64,000 bases of DNA from Sarocladium kiliense (GCA_030734395.1 JAUZTG010000048.1:248001-312000); one strand, 5' to 3'; counted from the first letter of the stretch, positions 21,319 through 33,266 are shown. Numbers and translations: made by a program. Notes: a model not told the origin generated them from the sequence alone.

Positions 21319-23016
21319 ATGATGCTCAAGGCCCTTGGTCTGGCTGCCCTCCTTGCTGCTGGTGCGCATGCCGCGCCTACCAGCACCACCAAGCAAGCCT
21401 GCGATGAAATTGCGAATGCTTTGCCAGATGATCGCACACCTCATCGCCTCTCAGTCGCATTTACCGCTGAGATGCTAGACTACTGGTCTGTGGCCCTGCG
21501 TACCGAGAAGCCAGCCTGCATGATCCTGCCCCGTGACGCCAACGAGGTCGCTACTGTTGTCCAGATCCTGAACAAGTATCCTGACGTGCGCTTTGCGGTC
21601 AAGAGCGGTGGTCACAGCCCGAACCCGGGACATGCCACCGCAAAGGATGGCGTTCTGATTTCGACAGCCGAGATGAAGGGTGCAACGTATAACCCGGGAA
21701 CGGGATACGCCTATGTCAAGCCCGGCGGCGAGTGGAACGATGTCATTGGAAGTCTTGACGAACAAGGAGTGACAATTCTTGGTGGACGACTCGGTAAGGA
21801 ACACATTGGAACTCCATATGGAGCTGCCGTAGGATGAACCTAATCTCTTGATAGGTGTTGTCGGTGTTGGCGGCCTTTTGCTTCAAGGCGGCCTCTCCTT
21901 CTTGTCGGCTCAGCACGGCATGGCATCAGACGTAAGCTACTAGTACAAAATGTTTCGATTGATCGGATGACCAGGACTAACAGTGATGCAGAACGTTGTC
22001 GAGTGGGAGATGGTCACCGCCAATGGCACCGTTCGCCGTGTCAAGGCTTCTGAAGAGCCTGAGCTTGCCGTTGCCCTCCGTGGAAGCGGCTCCCAGTTCG
22101 GTGAGTGCTTGAATGCGCGCTATCCGCAAGCACATCACTAACTTCACCTGACTCAGGTATTGTGACTGAGTTTGTTGTCCAAGCATATCCTCGTCCTCCG
22201 GTCTGGGGCGGTATGAGGACCTTCACCAACAAGCAAAAGATCGACGAGGTCCTGGCCGCAGCCTACGAGTTCACTGCTGAGAACAAGGACGACCCCAAGG
22301 CCGCCATCATCCCTGCAACTCAGCAGTTTGCTCCTGGAGACCCTCTGGGCATTGAACTACTCGCTCTTTATGTGTTCTACGATGGTCCTGAGCCGCCGAA
22401 GGATGGCCCTCTGGCTAAGATCCTCGCCATCAAAGCCGATACCGACACGGCGAAGACGCAGTCCTACTCATCCCTTCTCAAGGCCAATGGTGCCCTTATC
22501 TCAATTGATCAGTCTCGCCAACAGTTCCGGACCTACACACTGCCGTATCTTCCCGACGTCCCAGATATGTCCATTCAGATCAAGAACAAGCTTGGCGAAC
22601 TCCTCCAACCTGTTCTCATCAATCCGCTCCGCTTGACCGGCCGCTGCGGCGTTGGCTTCCAGCCCCTTCCCGCCATCATCGCCGCCGAGTCAGAGAAGCG
22701 CGGGGGCAACGCCATGGGCCTTGACGGAGATGAGACGGATCGCATCGTACTGGAGCTCGTCTGCAGTGGCTGGACTTTGCCTAAGGACGATGAGGTGTTC
22801 GCCGGTGTGACGCGTGACTTGGTGAAGTGGATGGATGAGAAGATGGTTGAATGGACGGGGGGCAAGGAATACTACCTGCCGCTGTTCATGAATGATGCTG
22901 CTTGGGACCAGGATGTAATGGGCAGCTACCGGGACTATGAGAAGTTCAAGACTCTGCAAGAGGAGGCTGATCCGGAGGGCTTCTTCAGTGGTAGGGGCGG
23001 TGGCTTTGTCTATTGA
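21319..23016 (+). CDS. Secreted FAD-linked oxidoreductase (BBE/VAO family)
   Basis: Four exons, 21319-21793, 21855-21931, 21992-22100 and 22157-23016, give 506 aa. A signal peptide (about residues 1-19, LAALLAAGAHA) is followed by the PCMH FAD-binding domain. Landmarks are RFAVKSGGHSPNPGHA, whose His is the usual site of covalent FAD attachment; a GGLLLQGG-type loop built by exon 2; and VVEWEMVTANG with LAVALRGSGSQFGIVTEF, typical of berberine-bridge-like oxidases. The second cysteine attachment site of true BBEs is not evident. The substrate is unknown: relatives oxidise sugars, alcohols or secondary metabolites. It converges on the next gene with 249 bp between stops, and no biosynthetic cluster partners are beside it. 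Confidence 0.92.
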
Positions 23017-23265
23017 GCCATTAAGCGTTCAGAGTGAAGTTAATGCGAATTTTGTGATCCAATTGCAGAATCGAGGCAACCTTTACAAGGAAACAATGTT
23101 TTCGAGTCTGGTAGAAAAGCCAAGCCCTGGCTAAGCTTTGAACTTGTACCTGAACCAGCTCGGAGTGTGTCTTAGACCCTTGTCTCATTCCGCGGTAGCA
23201 AGGTACCATCTATTTTTGCATCGAGTTGCTCCGACGGGGTTAATGTAACTTAATGCAGTGCTTCT

Positions 23266-24403
23266 CTATGACAGGCAGACTACTGCGAACATGATGGAAG
23301 CCACCAGTAGCTCCACATGCATGTCTGACGTGAGTGATCCAGTATCTTCCTTGTCGTCTCCTTTCTTCGAATCACCTGATGCGGAGGCAGACGCTCCTTT
23401 GGCGTCGGACTGCGACTCAGAACTTGATCCCGAGTCTGATCCTGACTCAGAACCAGAGCCAGAGTCAGAAGACCCCTTGTTCTCCTTTCCATCAAACCCA
23501 TAGGCGGTGATGGTATAGACCTGCCCGTCCCCTCTATTGGTATAAGTGAACACCGCACCACTCGCCGGCGCGGTCACCGTGCCTCCACCATTACTGAGTG
23601 TAGCCGTTCCCGTCTTATACGCATCGTCAGGACGAAGGTAAGTGGTAACTCCGTCCAACTGAAATCCCAGGTCGGAGACACAGTCGAATGTCTGCATGTA
23701 CGGCCCACAAGACGGATAGTCCACGTTCAAATTCTTCTCGACCTGGCTGATGGAGTTGAGGCCGATGAGCTTCGGGTCAGTTTCTGGACAAATTCCAACA
23801 AGTCTGTGACGTGAAAGGAAGAATGCGACGTTAGCCGCATCTGCTCTGTTGGCTGGCTGAGCCCAATGTAGGAGAGTGGACTTACGCCTCAAGGGAGCCG
23901 CCAACTGCGCAGCATGAACAGCCCTCCATCCTTTGCAAATTACTACCCGCATCACTCCCTTGTGTTGCAGCATTCGAACAAGCTGTGTTTTGCTGAATCG
24001 CATCGTGGAGCGTGTCGTACACCCTTCCGAGGTTACATGAACACGCATCGGCGACATGATCAGGAGCCGGGAAGTATGGCACGGGCTTCTTCGCAGTCAG
24101 GCAGTTCTGGAAATAGCCAATCATGTAATCCTGGTACTCACACTCCCAGACCCTGTTCCAACAATGAGACGCGAAGCAATTATAGTTGTTCACATAGTCC
24201 TGGCAAGTGCATGCGAGGATTTCCTCTTGATTGTTGTCCTTTCTTGCTTGGGCAATGCAAGAGCTGGTTGCGTCATTGGCTGCCGATTGACACTTTTCAA
24301 GGCCCGAAGAGTCGGCGCATCCTTTGCTGGAGAGTTTTGAGGAAGCCTGGGTTCGTACGATGGTGGCGAAGGCCAGTAAGGAGAGGAACTTCCAACTAGC
24401 CAT
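23266..24403 (-). CDS. Cysteine-rich, GPI-anchored-type surface protein
   Basis: Two exons, 24403-23886 and 23803-23266, with an 82-bp intron (GTAAGT..ACAG), give 351 aa. It has a signal peptide (residues 1-19) and two cysteine-rich blocks. The first (to about residue 170) includes CQSAANDATSSC, ACTCQDYVNNYNC, CEYQDYM and EGCSCC; the second lies around CPETDP..CGPYMQTFDC. Then comes a domain with a GAVFTYTNRGDG segment, a Ser/Gly/Asp/Glu-rich stalk (GSGSESGSDSGS type), and a C-terminal hydrophobic tail ending LLVASIMFAVVCLS. That tail fits a GPI-attachment signal. It is likely a wall or plasma-membrane surface protein. Spacing does not match the eight-cysteine CFEM domain, so I leave function open. 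The ATG is chosen at the signal peptide rather than further upstream. Confidence 0.8.
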
Positions 24404-25691
24404 CTTTCGGATGAGGTCTCTAACAGGATCGAAGAGATGCGGACAAAGTGTGGATGCAATGGATTCGGTGTTCAACGTAAGGCGAGAGCATGTACCCCTC
24501 GAGTCGAGGTTTTGGGAGATTTGACTACTCAATCAACCCTGAAGGCGCGTCTGTTCCCTGCGGCTTTAATAGACCTGGGCCTCTTCATCCTGAACGTCTG
24601 CCTGACCAATCTCCGCGCCGAGTCATCCGGGACAGCTGCACATAATCCTGCCTGAGCATGTCAACCGCAAGGCGTTCTCAAGACACACTATGCAGAGCTA
24701 TCGATAGGAGAGACCTCAGCTGAGGGCATTCAGACTGGGGCTCCGGGTATCCGGCATGACGGCCCCATACAGTTATACCACAAGGCGACAGGCTGCGGCT
24801 CTTGAAGAGAAAAATAGGCATAGCTGGCTCGAATGGAAATGACTATAACGGCAAAGACAAGTGGTTAGACTTTTCTAAGAAATGTAAAGTGAAAGGGGCA
24901 GTGGTCCTTTGACACTCCTGGGCTGATCGGTGTCACACAGGCTGGTCCGTCGAGCCTTGACTCAAACGCTTATTCGTTCTCGTAGTCCAGACAATAATAA
25001 TTTGGAGGCTACGCTGAGCCTTGATGTAGTTAGCCAGCTTCATTATAGCCTAACGAGGGAATAGTCAATCTGATCAAAGTGACAATTTTCGTGAAGCGTA
25101 ACCATTGGCGAAAAGTTCCCAGGCTTAGATGGGGAAGCTCTGAGACGGACTCTGCTCGATATTCGTACTGAGCATATACAACCAGTCAGACAGATAACGA
25201 GTGGCTCATTCTGTACTTTTCGGTTATGGTTACTTACAGCGGACGTTGCTGAGGAAGAGTTGGATGTTTTGCCTTCGATGGTATTTTTGCCGATTTCGGA
25301 GCTAGGTGAAGGAAATACCAATTGAACCAGTTCTAAGGTGCTGAACACAGTCTTCCATTCACCTTTTCAGGGTTGGAAACAGCCATGTAGACATGCGTAT
25401 TTGCAAACTTTCACATGTCTTTTACACAGCGCATGGCCGATTATCGGTGCATCTTGCCCCGCGTGTCACGTCAAGACTGGTGCCCCTCCGCTTCCCACTT
25501 CCCCTCCTCCACCATCGGCGCCAACCGCCGTCTGATCTACACGATGCTCAAGAATCGTCATTCCGCTTGGCTTGCAGCAATTAGACCTAGCACGTCTTCG
25601 CCGCCCTTCGACGTGCCGTGATCTTTGTTCCCGGTTTCTGCACTGGCCTCGCTTGCGGTACTATTCGCGCTTAGCCGCCGAGACCGGCATC
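24404..25691. other. Divergent intergenic region
   Basis: 1.3 kb between the starts of the surface protein and the M20 hydrolase. A frame open upstream of the M20 ATG adds no conserved residues. I see no element. Confidence 0.5.
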
Positions 25692-27064
25692 ATGGCCGAC
25701 CAAAAAGAATGGAACGACTTCATCAATGCCGCTATTGAGGAGCGGCGTAACGACATCAACAGCATCAATCGCCTGGTAAGCTCGAAAATTCTATTAAGAT
25801 TTGGACCGTCCTTTTCGCACCACAAGACTATACTGACCTTTACTCTTCGCTTGTCGCCAGGTCCTTGAGAACCCCGAGCTCGCCTACCAAGAATTTCAAG
25901 CCCACGACAACTTCGTCTCCCTCCTCACCAAGCTTGGTTTCCAGGTCAAGCCCTCCATCTGCGGTGTGAAAACCGCATTTTTGGCAGAGTATGGCTCCGG
26001 AGGCCGTCTCGTGGTCTTCAATTCCGAATACGACGCCCTGCCTGGCATCGGACATGCCTGCGGCCATAACCTCATCGCCAGTGCCGGTCTTGCAAGCTTC
26101 CTTGGTGTAGCAGATGCGCTGAAGAAGTCAGGGAAGCCTGGGAGAGTCCGGCTGTTGGGTACACCAGCGGAAGAGGGTGGTGGTGGCAAGCTGCCCCTGA
26201 TCGAGGGTGGGATGTACAAGGACGCGGCCGCATGTCTAATGACGCACCCTGGTCCTCAATACCTGCTCAAGGGCAAGTGTCAAGGTGTTGCAGCAGTCAA
26301 GATGCTGGCGAACATCAAGTGGCGCATCTTCTTCAGCGGAGAGCCTGCTCACGCCGCTATGGAACCTTGGAATGGCAAGAATGCACTGGATGCTCTATGC
26401 ATTGGGTATGTCGCAGTGTCCGCTCTTCGCCAGCAGATTCGCCCAGGTGAGCGCCTACATGGCGTCTTCACCCGTGCAGGTGATCGACCCAACGTCATTC
26501 CCCATGTGACGAGTCTCGACTATTATGGTAAGCTTCACCTCGCCCATTAGTGTTCCATGATGAGGAGTTGCAGCTGATTGACACTTCACAGTTCGCAGCG
26601 ACAGCCTTGCCTCCGCCGAGCGCCTCTGGCAGCGTGTCAAGAATTGCTGGGACGCCGCTGCCCTGGCCACCGGATGCTCGGTCAGATACGAACCCATCAA
26701 CTCCTATGCCGACGTCCGTTCCTCTAGCGTGATCTGCAAAGAGTTCTGTGCCACCATGGACGACTATGGACACGAAGTCTCTTACAACGACCCAATCGAC
26801 TTCCTCGCCGGATCTACCGACATGGGCAACGTGACTTACGAGTGCCCGGGCTTCCATGGATCGTTTGGAATTGACACCGAGGTTGGGCAAGGCAACCATA
26901 CGGAGGGATTCACCAAAGCCGCAGGACTGGAGAGGTCATTTGACAGGAACATGGCGTGGAGCAAGGGCATGGCAAGAGTTGGATGGAAGATCCTGATGGA
27001 CGATGAGTTCGCGACAACAATGAAGGAGGACTGGGAGGAGGACATGAAGCGCGCTAAGGCATAG
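25692..27064 (+). CDS. M20 family amidohydrolase (PM20D2/ACY1L2-like)
   Basis: A zinc-type amidohydrolase or dipeptidase. Three exons, 25692-25775, 25861-26527 and 26592-27064, give 407 aa. Metal and catalytic landmarks are FNSEYDALPGIGHACGHN (residues 81-98) and LLGTPAEEGGGGK, with a dimerisation/lid domain beginning near GEPAHAAMEPWNGKNALDA. The C-terminal catalytic part includes GSTDMGNVTYECPGFHGSF. The sequence fits the peptidase-M20-domain-containing-2 group, which hydrolyses unusual beta-alanyl or lysyl dipeptides and other N-acyl substrates; the actual substrate is not shown. There is no signal peptide. The frame is open further upstream, so a mitochondrial-type N-terminal extension cannot be excluded. 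Confidence 0.92.
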
Positions 27065-27808
27065 ACATGACAATGGTAGTCGAAACTTTGACGTTTGACT
27101 TGTTCTAGGGCTCAATGACGGGTGATTGACGCTGTCGGTAACGAGCGGGCACTAACCTAAGGTCCAGAACATCCGGCTACGTTGTTCTGCGAACGACAAG
27201 CTTGATGGACCTCGCTTTAGGTACCCCTATGCAGTATATGCATTGCATAAACCTGCGCCAGAAAGAGGAGCTTAACGCAAAATACATTAGCATGGAACGC
27301 AATCATAAGAACAACAGCAAGGATGGCAGAATAAACAGCACAGGGTAGCAGCAAGGCTGGGAGGCAGATTAGATAGCGACTCGGATACTACAACAGTACA
27401 AGCCTCTTACTGAGCGCACCGGAGGCAAATGCCGGGCGCTATTCCAAATCACAACTCTCACTTAGAAATGCGCCATCACTTATTGCCTCCCAGGGTTTCC
27501 CGGATCTGAAGAACAACACCCAACGGTCTTGCGCGGACCCTCTGCCGGTGTCATCGTCATAGACCCGCTTCCTCTTAGTGAGACGGATGCAGCTTGCACC
27601 ATTTCGGCTCCCAGTGGAGCCTAGAACATCGAAAAGTTGGGGCTCATCATAGATCTGACTTCGGGATTTGGCGATGGTGACGGCATCCGCGCAGGCCATG
27701 TTATATAAGAGGATAGATATATAGCCCAGGTTCCGCCAGTCCCGAAGCCAGGCCATGATAACCATCCCGTCTGCTTATACTGTCCCCTCTCTGACTTGAC
27801 TTGCTTGC
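27065..27808. other. Intergenic, catalase promoter
   Basis: 740 bp. It contains STRE-like CCCCT cores at 27228-27232 and 27784-27788, too short to weigh much. A minus frame of 108 codons (27765-27439) has no domain. Confidence 0.45.
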
Positions 27809-29602
27809 ATGGAGACTGTGCAGAACATCATCCAGAGACCTTTAGAGACAGTGAGAGACACGATCGTCAACATGGCTCCCTCAGCGACAGCCGACACGTC
27901 ATTCTCGGCGCATGTTACCAATCATTTTACTTCCTTTGAGAAAGATCGCCAGACGCCCTCAACTGAGACGATATATGCAGCCAGCAATGGCGCACCCGTT
28001 GCTCACCCCTATGAGTCCCAGAGAGCTGGCGAGAATGGTCCTCTGCTTCTGCAGGACTTCCATTTGATCGACCTCCTGTCGCATTTCGATCGTGAGAGAA
28101 TCCCTGAGCGAGTCGTTCACGCCAAAGGAAGCGGCGCTCACGGCTTCTTCGAGTGCACCGACCCTATTCCCGATCTCACCATCGCGGATCTCTTCTCGAC
28201 AAAGGGCAAGAAGTGTCCCGTCACTGCTCGATTCTCCACCGTCGGTGGTGAATCCGGCTCGCATGATTTGGCTCGCGACCCTCGTGGGTTCTCAGTAAAG
28301 TTCCGAACCGAGGAGGGTGTTTGGGACCATGTCGCCAATAACACGCCTGTCTTCTTCCTGCGTGATCCGGCCAAGTTCCCTCACTTCATCCACACACAGA
28401 AGCGCAACCCTTCAACCCATCTCACGCATGCGGACGATTCTACAGCCTTCTGGGACTACCTGTCACAGAACCCTGAGTCTATCCACCAGGTCATGATCCT
28501 GATGGGCGATCGTGGCATCCCCGATGGCCACCGCTTTATGCACGGATACTCCGGACACACTATGAAGCTCATCAACAAGGACGGAGACTGGGTTTATGCC
28601 CAGATTCACATGAAGTCTATGCAGGGCGTCAAGTGGATTGGTCAGGAAGAGTCAGCCAAATATTCACCCGACTACTCCCAGAAGGATCTCTACGAGGCCA
28701 TTGAGCGTGGAGACTACCCAAAGTGGACTGTTGAGGTTCAGACAATGACACCAAAGCAGGCCGAGGAGCTCTGGGAGAAGCAGCGCATCAACGTATTCGA
28801 CCTGACACACATCTGGCCGCAGAAGCAGTTCCCCCGCCGCAAGGTCGGAGAGTTCACTCTGAACGAGAACGCAGTGAACTACTTCGCCGAGGTTGAGCAG
28901 GCTGCTTTCGCTCCTTCACACCTGGTTCCTGGTATTGAGCCATCTGCCGACCCCGTGCTTCAGTCCCGCCTCTACTCCTACCCAGATACCCACCGTCATC
29001 GCTTGGGAGCAAACTACCAGCAGTTGCCTGTCAATGCGCCACGCAACGGCTTCAAGTTTGGCAACTTCCAGCGAGACGGACCTATGGCTTTCTATAACCA
29101 GGGAGCGAGGCCGAACTATATCTCCTCTATCGACCCCATTAGGATGCAGCCTCGCAAAGTTGACATGGATAAGACTCACGCGCATTTCGTCGGAGAGGCG
29201 ATTACGTTCCTGTCTGAGATCCGCGAAGAGGACTTCAACGCCCCACGCACCCTATGGCAGAAGGTCTTTGATGAGCCAGCGCGCGAGCGCTTCATCAACA
29301 ACGTCTCTGGAAAGATGGCAATGTGCAAGAAGGACGAAGTCATCAAGCGCCAGATTGCTATCTTCCGTGAGGTTGACGACGATATCGCTACACGCCTTGA
29401 GAAGGCTACTGGTATCAAGGGATACGATGGAATCTCCAACCTTACGTTTAACGGCACTCATAATGGTATGACGAAGGATGCAAAGGCTCGATGGGCCAAC
29501 GGTGTGGCGTTGCCTGCTGGTAGGAAGGCGAAGGATAACAATGGCGCTCCAGTGCCAGGAACACATGCAGGCTTGAGTCTCTATGGGCAGAATGGACATT
29601 GA
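27809..29602 (+). CDS. Monofunctional heme catalase
   Basis: Dismutates hydrogen peroxide. One exon, 597 aa. The catalytic distal His104 lies in ERVVHAKGSGAHGFFE, the distal Asn in the DHVANNTPVFFLRDP region, and the proximal heme-ligand Tyr391 in RLYSYPDTHRHRLG. The first 21 residues are an extra N-terminal stretch; Met22 (NMAPSATADTSF), with good start context, could be the real start and would give the typical length. The C-terminus stops near residue 597 without the flavodoxin-like domain of large-subunit catalases. There is no signal peptide and no C-terminal SKL-type peroxisome signal (it ends NGH), so it is a cytosolic small-subunit type or reaches peroxisomes by another route. Confidence 0.96.
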   Translation: METVQNIIQRPLETVRDTIVNMAPSATADTSFSAHVTNHFTSFEKDRQTPSTETIYAASNGAPVAHPYESQRAGENGPLLLQDFHLIDLLSHFDRERIPERVVHAKGSGAHGFFECTDPIPDLTIADLFSTKGKKCPVTARFSTVGGESGSHDLARDPRGFSVKFRTEEGVWDHVANNTPVFFLRDPAKFPHFIHTQKRNPSTHLTHADDSTAFWDYLSQNPESIHQVMILMGDRGIPDGHRFMHGYSGHTMKLINKDGDWVYAQIHMKSMQGVKWIGQEESAKYSPDYSQKDLYEAIERGDYPKWTVEVQTMTPKQAEELWEKQRINVFDLTHIWPQKQFPRRKVGEFTLNENAVNYFAEVEQAAFAPSHLVPGIEPSADPVLQSRLYSYPDTHRHRLGANYQQLPVNAPRNGFKFGNFQRDGPMAFYNQGARPNYISSIDPIRMQPRKVDMDKTHAHFVGEAITFLSEIREEDFNAPRTLWQKVFDEPARERFINNVSGKMAMCKKDEVIKRQIAIFREVDDDIATRLEKATGIKGYDGISNLTFNGTHNGMTKDAKARWANGVALPAGRKAKDNNGAPVPGTHAGLSLYGQNGH

Positions 29603-30073
29603 GGAGAAGAATTGATATTTTGCTTATTACCACAGTCCCTCATTTACTCTTTTGTCTTACTCGAGATCATACTTCTTAGATTGTGCCATTGTGCCATTGT
29701 GCCTCAAAGGTAGTGAGGCTCCTAGGCAGCTCTTATCACATTCGTTGTCTGGAGTCAAATAAGAACATACAACTATAACTTCAGCAAACCTATTACCTGA
29801 CTACAGAGGCCAATTCAAATACGTACCCTCGTGCAATTAATGTGTAAAACGTTATTTCGCTCTATGTGCAGCAATCAGCAAACCTGCCATCAAATCAGTA
29901 ATGCACGTTGTGTATGCTATCCAACCGGCATCCAATCAAAATGTTTCCCATACAAACAACATAAAAGTACGTTTGCCAACAGATTATATCAGTCAAGGTA
30001 TAGCCACCTCGTAACTCATATCAACGCGACCGTGAAATGTCAGAACGGGGCCGTCTTCCTCTCCTTGCTCACC
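29603..30073. other. Convergent intergenic region
   Basis: 470 bp of AT-richer sequence between the stops of catalase and the amidoligase-like gene. It includes a small direct repeat (attgtgcc x3 near 29682-29702). Nothing else is visible. Confidence 0.5.
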
Positions 30074-31312
30074 TTATGAGCCACTCGGGGCGACGTATCT
30101 TCGTAGACGACGGAACTCCCCGTTGCCTACGAGTGAGCGGTCTTGACCGTCATGGATCTCGTCCAAGAGCTGGGTCCAGTTGTTGACGCGGCCGCCTAAA
30201 CCGAGAGCGTGGAGCAGGTCAGGGATACCATCGTCCTGACCCTGGCCCTTTTCAAGTGCCCGGAAGACGTTTGTCAGTACGTTTCGATAAGTAACTGGGT
30301 TATTCTCACGGCAAATGGCCATGATACACGTCGTGATTGACACCCACATCTCAACAAAGTCTTCGCAGAATGACCCCTGAGGGTAGCGGAACTCGAAACT
30401 ACACTTCCGAGGGTCCGGTTGAAGGATGCCCCCGTCGTTATCAGCAGGATACCGGAGCTTGAGCTCCAGAGAGCATTTTCCTGATGTGTCATAGCGTTTG
30501 AGAGCGTCTTTGATCTCTCGGAGCGACTGGCATTGCCAGATATGGCTGATGAAAGGACCCAGCCGTCCTCCATTTGAGGCCCAATACTTCAATGTATCGA
30601 AGCCAGTCGGAAGAACATTGCTCAAGTTGGCATCAGCTTGTAGTTGAGCCAAGGTGATGCGGTTCATCAATACCGAGAGATAAGTGATTGGGCAGAAGAA
30701 CTTACTATCAGTTCTCTCCGGACTCACCAACTTCATCAACAATGGTACCTCAAGCAGCGCCACGAGCGTAACCATCCTCTTGGCAGTCTCCAGCGTGATA
30801 CCGTCACCACTCTGGCCTACGTGGACATGCAACCCACAAAGGGGAGTAACGGCGACGTCGGCATTCCAGTTCCTTATGTGTCCGAGGAAGCGCTGGAGGT
30901 CTGAGGGACGCTGCCGAAGAGAACTCAGCGGCTTGACTGGGGTCGCAATCTCCAGGCCGCACCAACCGGAACTACCAGGAGGAACAACCGAGTCGCACTG
31001 TACGAAATAGCAGTCTGCAGATGTTAGGTTGGCAGCGTTAGATCCTGGAGGACCCCGAATGATAGTGAACTCATCAATGTGATGGTTCTGCTCGGGGGCC
31101 TCCTTGCAGACCTGTGAGAAGTCATCGTACCGTGTATCGCACATACACACGATGGCAATTGGAAGTGATGTGGTGGATTGCAACCACTCGACAGCATGCC
31201 GAGCGGCAAACTCATGTTCGTCGTCAGCCGAAGGGGGAATGAGGTGGGATGGGAAAGAGGTCGTCGGATAGGCGAACTCGAATTCAACTCCGGATGTAAT
31301 GTCGGAAGCCAT
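30074..31312 (-). CDS. Amidoligase-family protein (GS-like fold, Amidoligase_2)
   Basis: A 412-aa single-exon protein with the marks of the putative amidoligase family, relatives of glutamine synthetase and glutamate-cysteine ligase that form amide bonds with ATP. The first beta strand GVEFEF (residues 8-13) carries the metal-binding glutamates. WCGLEIATPV (about 117-126) gives the next acidic strand, and CGLHVHVGQSGDG (159-171) gives the histidine motif. A late CSFEFRYPQGS supplies the Glu/Arg strand. A helical insert between them includes STERTDS-like and LMNRITLAQLQ segments. No other catalytic domain is fused and there is no signal peptide. In bacteria, relatives sit in peptide-modifying or cell-wall operons; the fungal substrate is unknown. 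The domain call rests on the ordered motifs. Confidence 0.83.
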   Translation of the reverse strand: MASDITSGVEFEFAYPTTSFPSHLIPPSADDEHEFAARHAVEWLQSTTSLPIAIVCMCDTRYDDFSQVCKEAPEQNHHIDEFTIIRGPPGSNAANLTSADCYFVQCDSVVPPGSSGWCGLEIATPVKPLSSLRQRPSDLQRFLGHIRNWNADVAVTPLCGLHVHVGQSGDGITLETAKRMVTLVALLEVPLLMKLVSPERTDSKFFCPITYLSVLMNRITLAQLQADANLSNVLPTGFDTLKYWASNGGRLGPFISHIWQCQSLREIKDALKRYDTSGKCSLELKLRYPADNDGGILQPDPRKCSFEFRYPQGSFCEDFVEMWVSITTCIMAICRENNPVTYRNVLTNVFRALEKGQGQDDGIPDLLHALGLGGRVNNWTQLLDEIHDGQDRSLVGNGEFRRLRRYVAPSGS

Positions 31313-33266
31313 CTTAATGTCAAAGTATGGGCACTTGCCTCTGTGGCTTAATGCTCTGTTGTTATGGGTAGATAGGGATGAAGCGTCCTGAAGTGATGCC
31401 GAGAAATACTCAATCGAGGAGGAACCTGTGCTCTTTTCGAATAGTTAGGCGTATCTTGTGAGTATTGCAGAGAGCGCTCAGCGAATTGATGATGATGGAA
31501 TGGAAATACAGTACACTACATAGACAACACTATTACTCTTATAGTTCTCTCCAGATGATGCACGACTACGTTCGGGAGTTCAATTCTCAACATGTCCTTT
31601 GATGTTGCCTTTGAGAATGGAAGAAAGGCATACAAAACCTCAGATTTCAGAAGCTAAGTCTTGGAAGTGATATAAATATCCTGCAGTTCCCAACTTTCAA
31701 AGACCAATAGTGCTTCTGAAAGAGCGAAGTGCGGTCACTCTTAGGTGGCACAGTTTGGCACCTTAAAAAACAGGCCCGTGATATGATCTGAGGTCTATGG
31801 GCCATAGAAGTTGATTCCAATACTATAGCTTCTTACAGGTCAATGCAACGCAGTATGAGCGTTAATTCCCCTTGAGAGCCTTACTGTACATGAGTCTGCA
31901 CCACGAACCGCTTTGTGCAGTATAAGGTGCACACCAAGGTTCCAACTGATCCATGACAACTAACAGTAGACACTTTCTTCCATATGTGAGAGCAGCTTGC
32001 CGTCATAGAAAGCTCGGTGTGAAGGAAGTACAGTATTCCCATGGCAATTCTTTCATTGTGCTGCCTCAACTTGCCGGCCCCATCTCTGTATTTTTCCTAC
32101 TACCAGCGGCCTAACTGTCTGCTACTGTATACACGAAAAGCGAAGAGGGCGAACGGTATGGTCACCAGCCCGGAACAACTTCCACAGACATGCGATGCAC
32201 TGTGGGCTTGCGATGTAAATGCGGCTTTAACTAAACACTTTCGCCCGCGGATTGAACAAAGGCAACGTTTCTTAGTGTGTGCAAGTCTTTGTACACCACT
32301 CGTCCTCGGTCCATCGCTGTGGTAGGCGTCTTTGATGGACGGATTCACTGCCTGGTGCCTGATCTGCGCCGTTTCTTGGCACCTCGACTCTTAGAGGCAA
32401 AGACTAGCCGGCATCGAGCTTTGATCTGAGATCTAATGAATGAGGCAGAACACGCAAAGCCGATATTTCCTTTGAGTTTGCCTGACCTCCCACACATCTG
32501 CGTTGCCCTGACTCGGGCTTTGGTGAGAGCGTCCTCAATACTGGTCCTAGGCCGTTTTAAGTGCCCCCGGACCAGTGCTAATGATCACGCCCAGCCGCGC
32601 CCGAGCTGTTGAGCGAATCCTGAGAGTCTGGGGTCACACTAAGTGGGCTGGATCTACATTGCCGGCTGCTGTCCCCGGACCCGGTTTGATGAATCTGTCT
32701 CATACGCTTCGTAAGGCTCTTCGAAGGTTCAGATCATCACACTCGAGTCACGTCTCATGGAGAGCTTGCAGAATGAAGGAGCTCATCAAGTTGGAAGCGC
32801 CGGGTGATGCAGATGGCGATCATAGTGGAACTTGAATCAGTGGCCTGCATGCTTTTCCAGCTGTGTCTCACGCCCTTCAACACGTGGAACCAGTCCTCAG
32901 TGGCTTTGTGATGGATGGCTGGAGCCGCGAAGGTTGACGCCACCAGAACCGGCCTGGCGGTGTGAGCCTGTGAGAGAGGCGCGTTTTTGAATCTGAGTTT
33001 ACTCCAGCAGCATTCGGTCTGTACAAGCTCCCCTATAGCGGGAACCTGCTGCAGAGTCGACGCCAAGTTTACGTCTAGCCCACCATCTGAGATCGGGACC
33101 GCGGCCGCCTTTTCGCAGGCGCAAGCACTGCCTCCCCCCGCCTGTACGGCTGATCCTGTTCTCTTCTCTTAAGGCTGGATGGCCCGCTTGAACGTGTGTC
33201 GAAAAGCAAGGTTCTGCAACGGTCTCATCATGCGATAACAACAATCACTGTCGACTTGCGACCGAG
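31313..33266. other. Divergent intergenic region (1.95 kb)
   Basis: Between the starts of the amidoligase-like gene and the seven-helix protein. Frames of 60-100 codons occur without support. No repeat or RNA gene was recognised. Confidence 0.5.

Noticed and set aside
27439..27765. Minus frame of 108 codons in the catalase promoter
   Set aside because: It begins with ATG but has no family resemblance, and it occupies the expected promoter of a strongly conserved gene.
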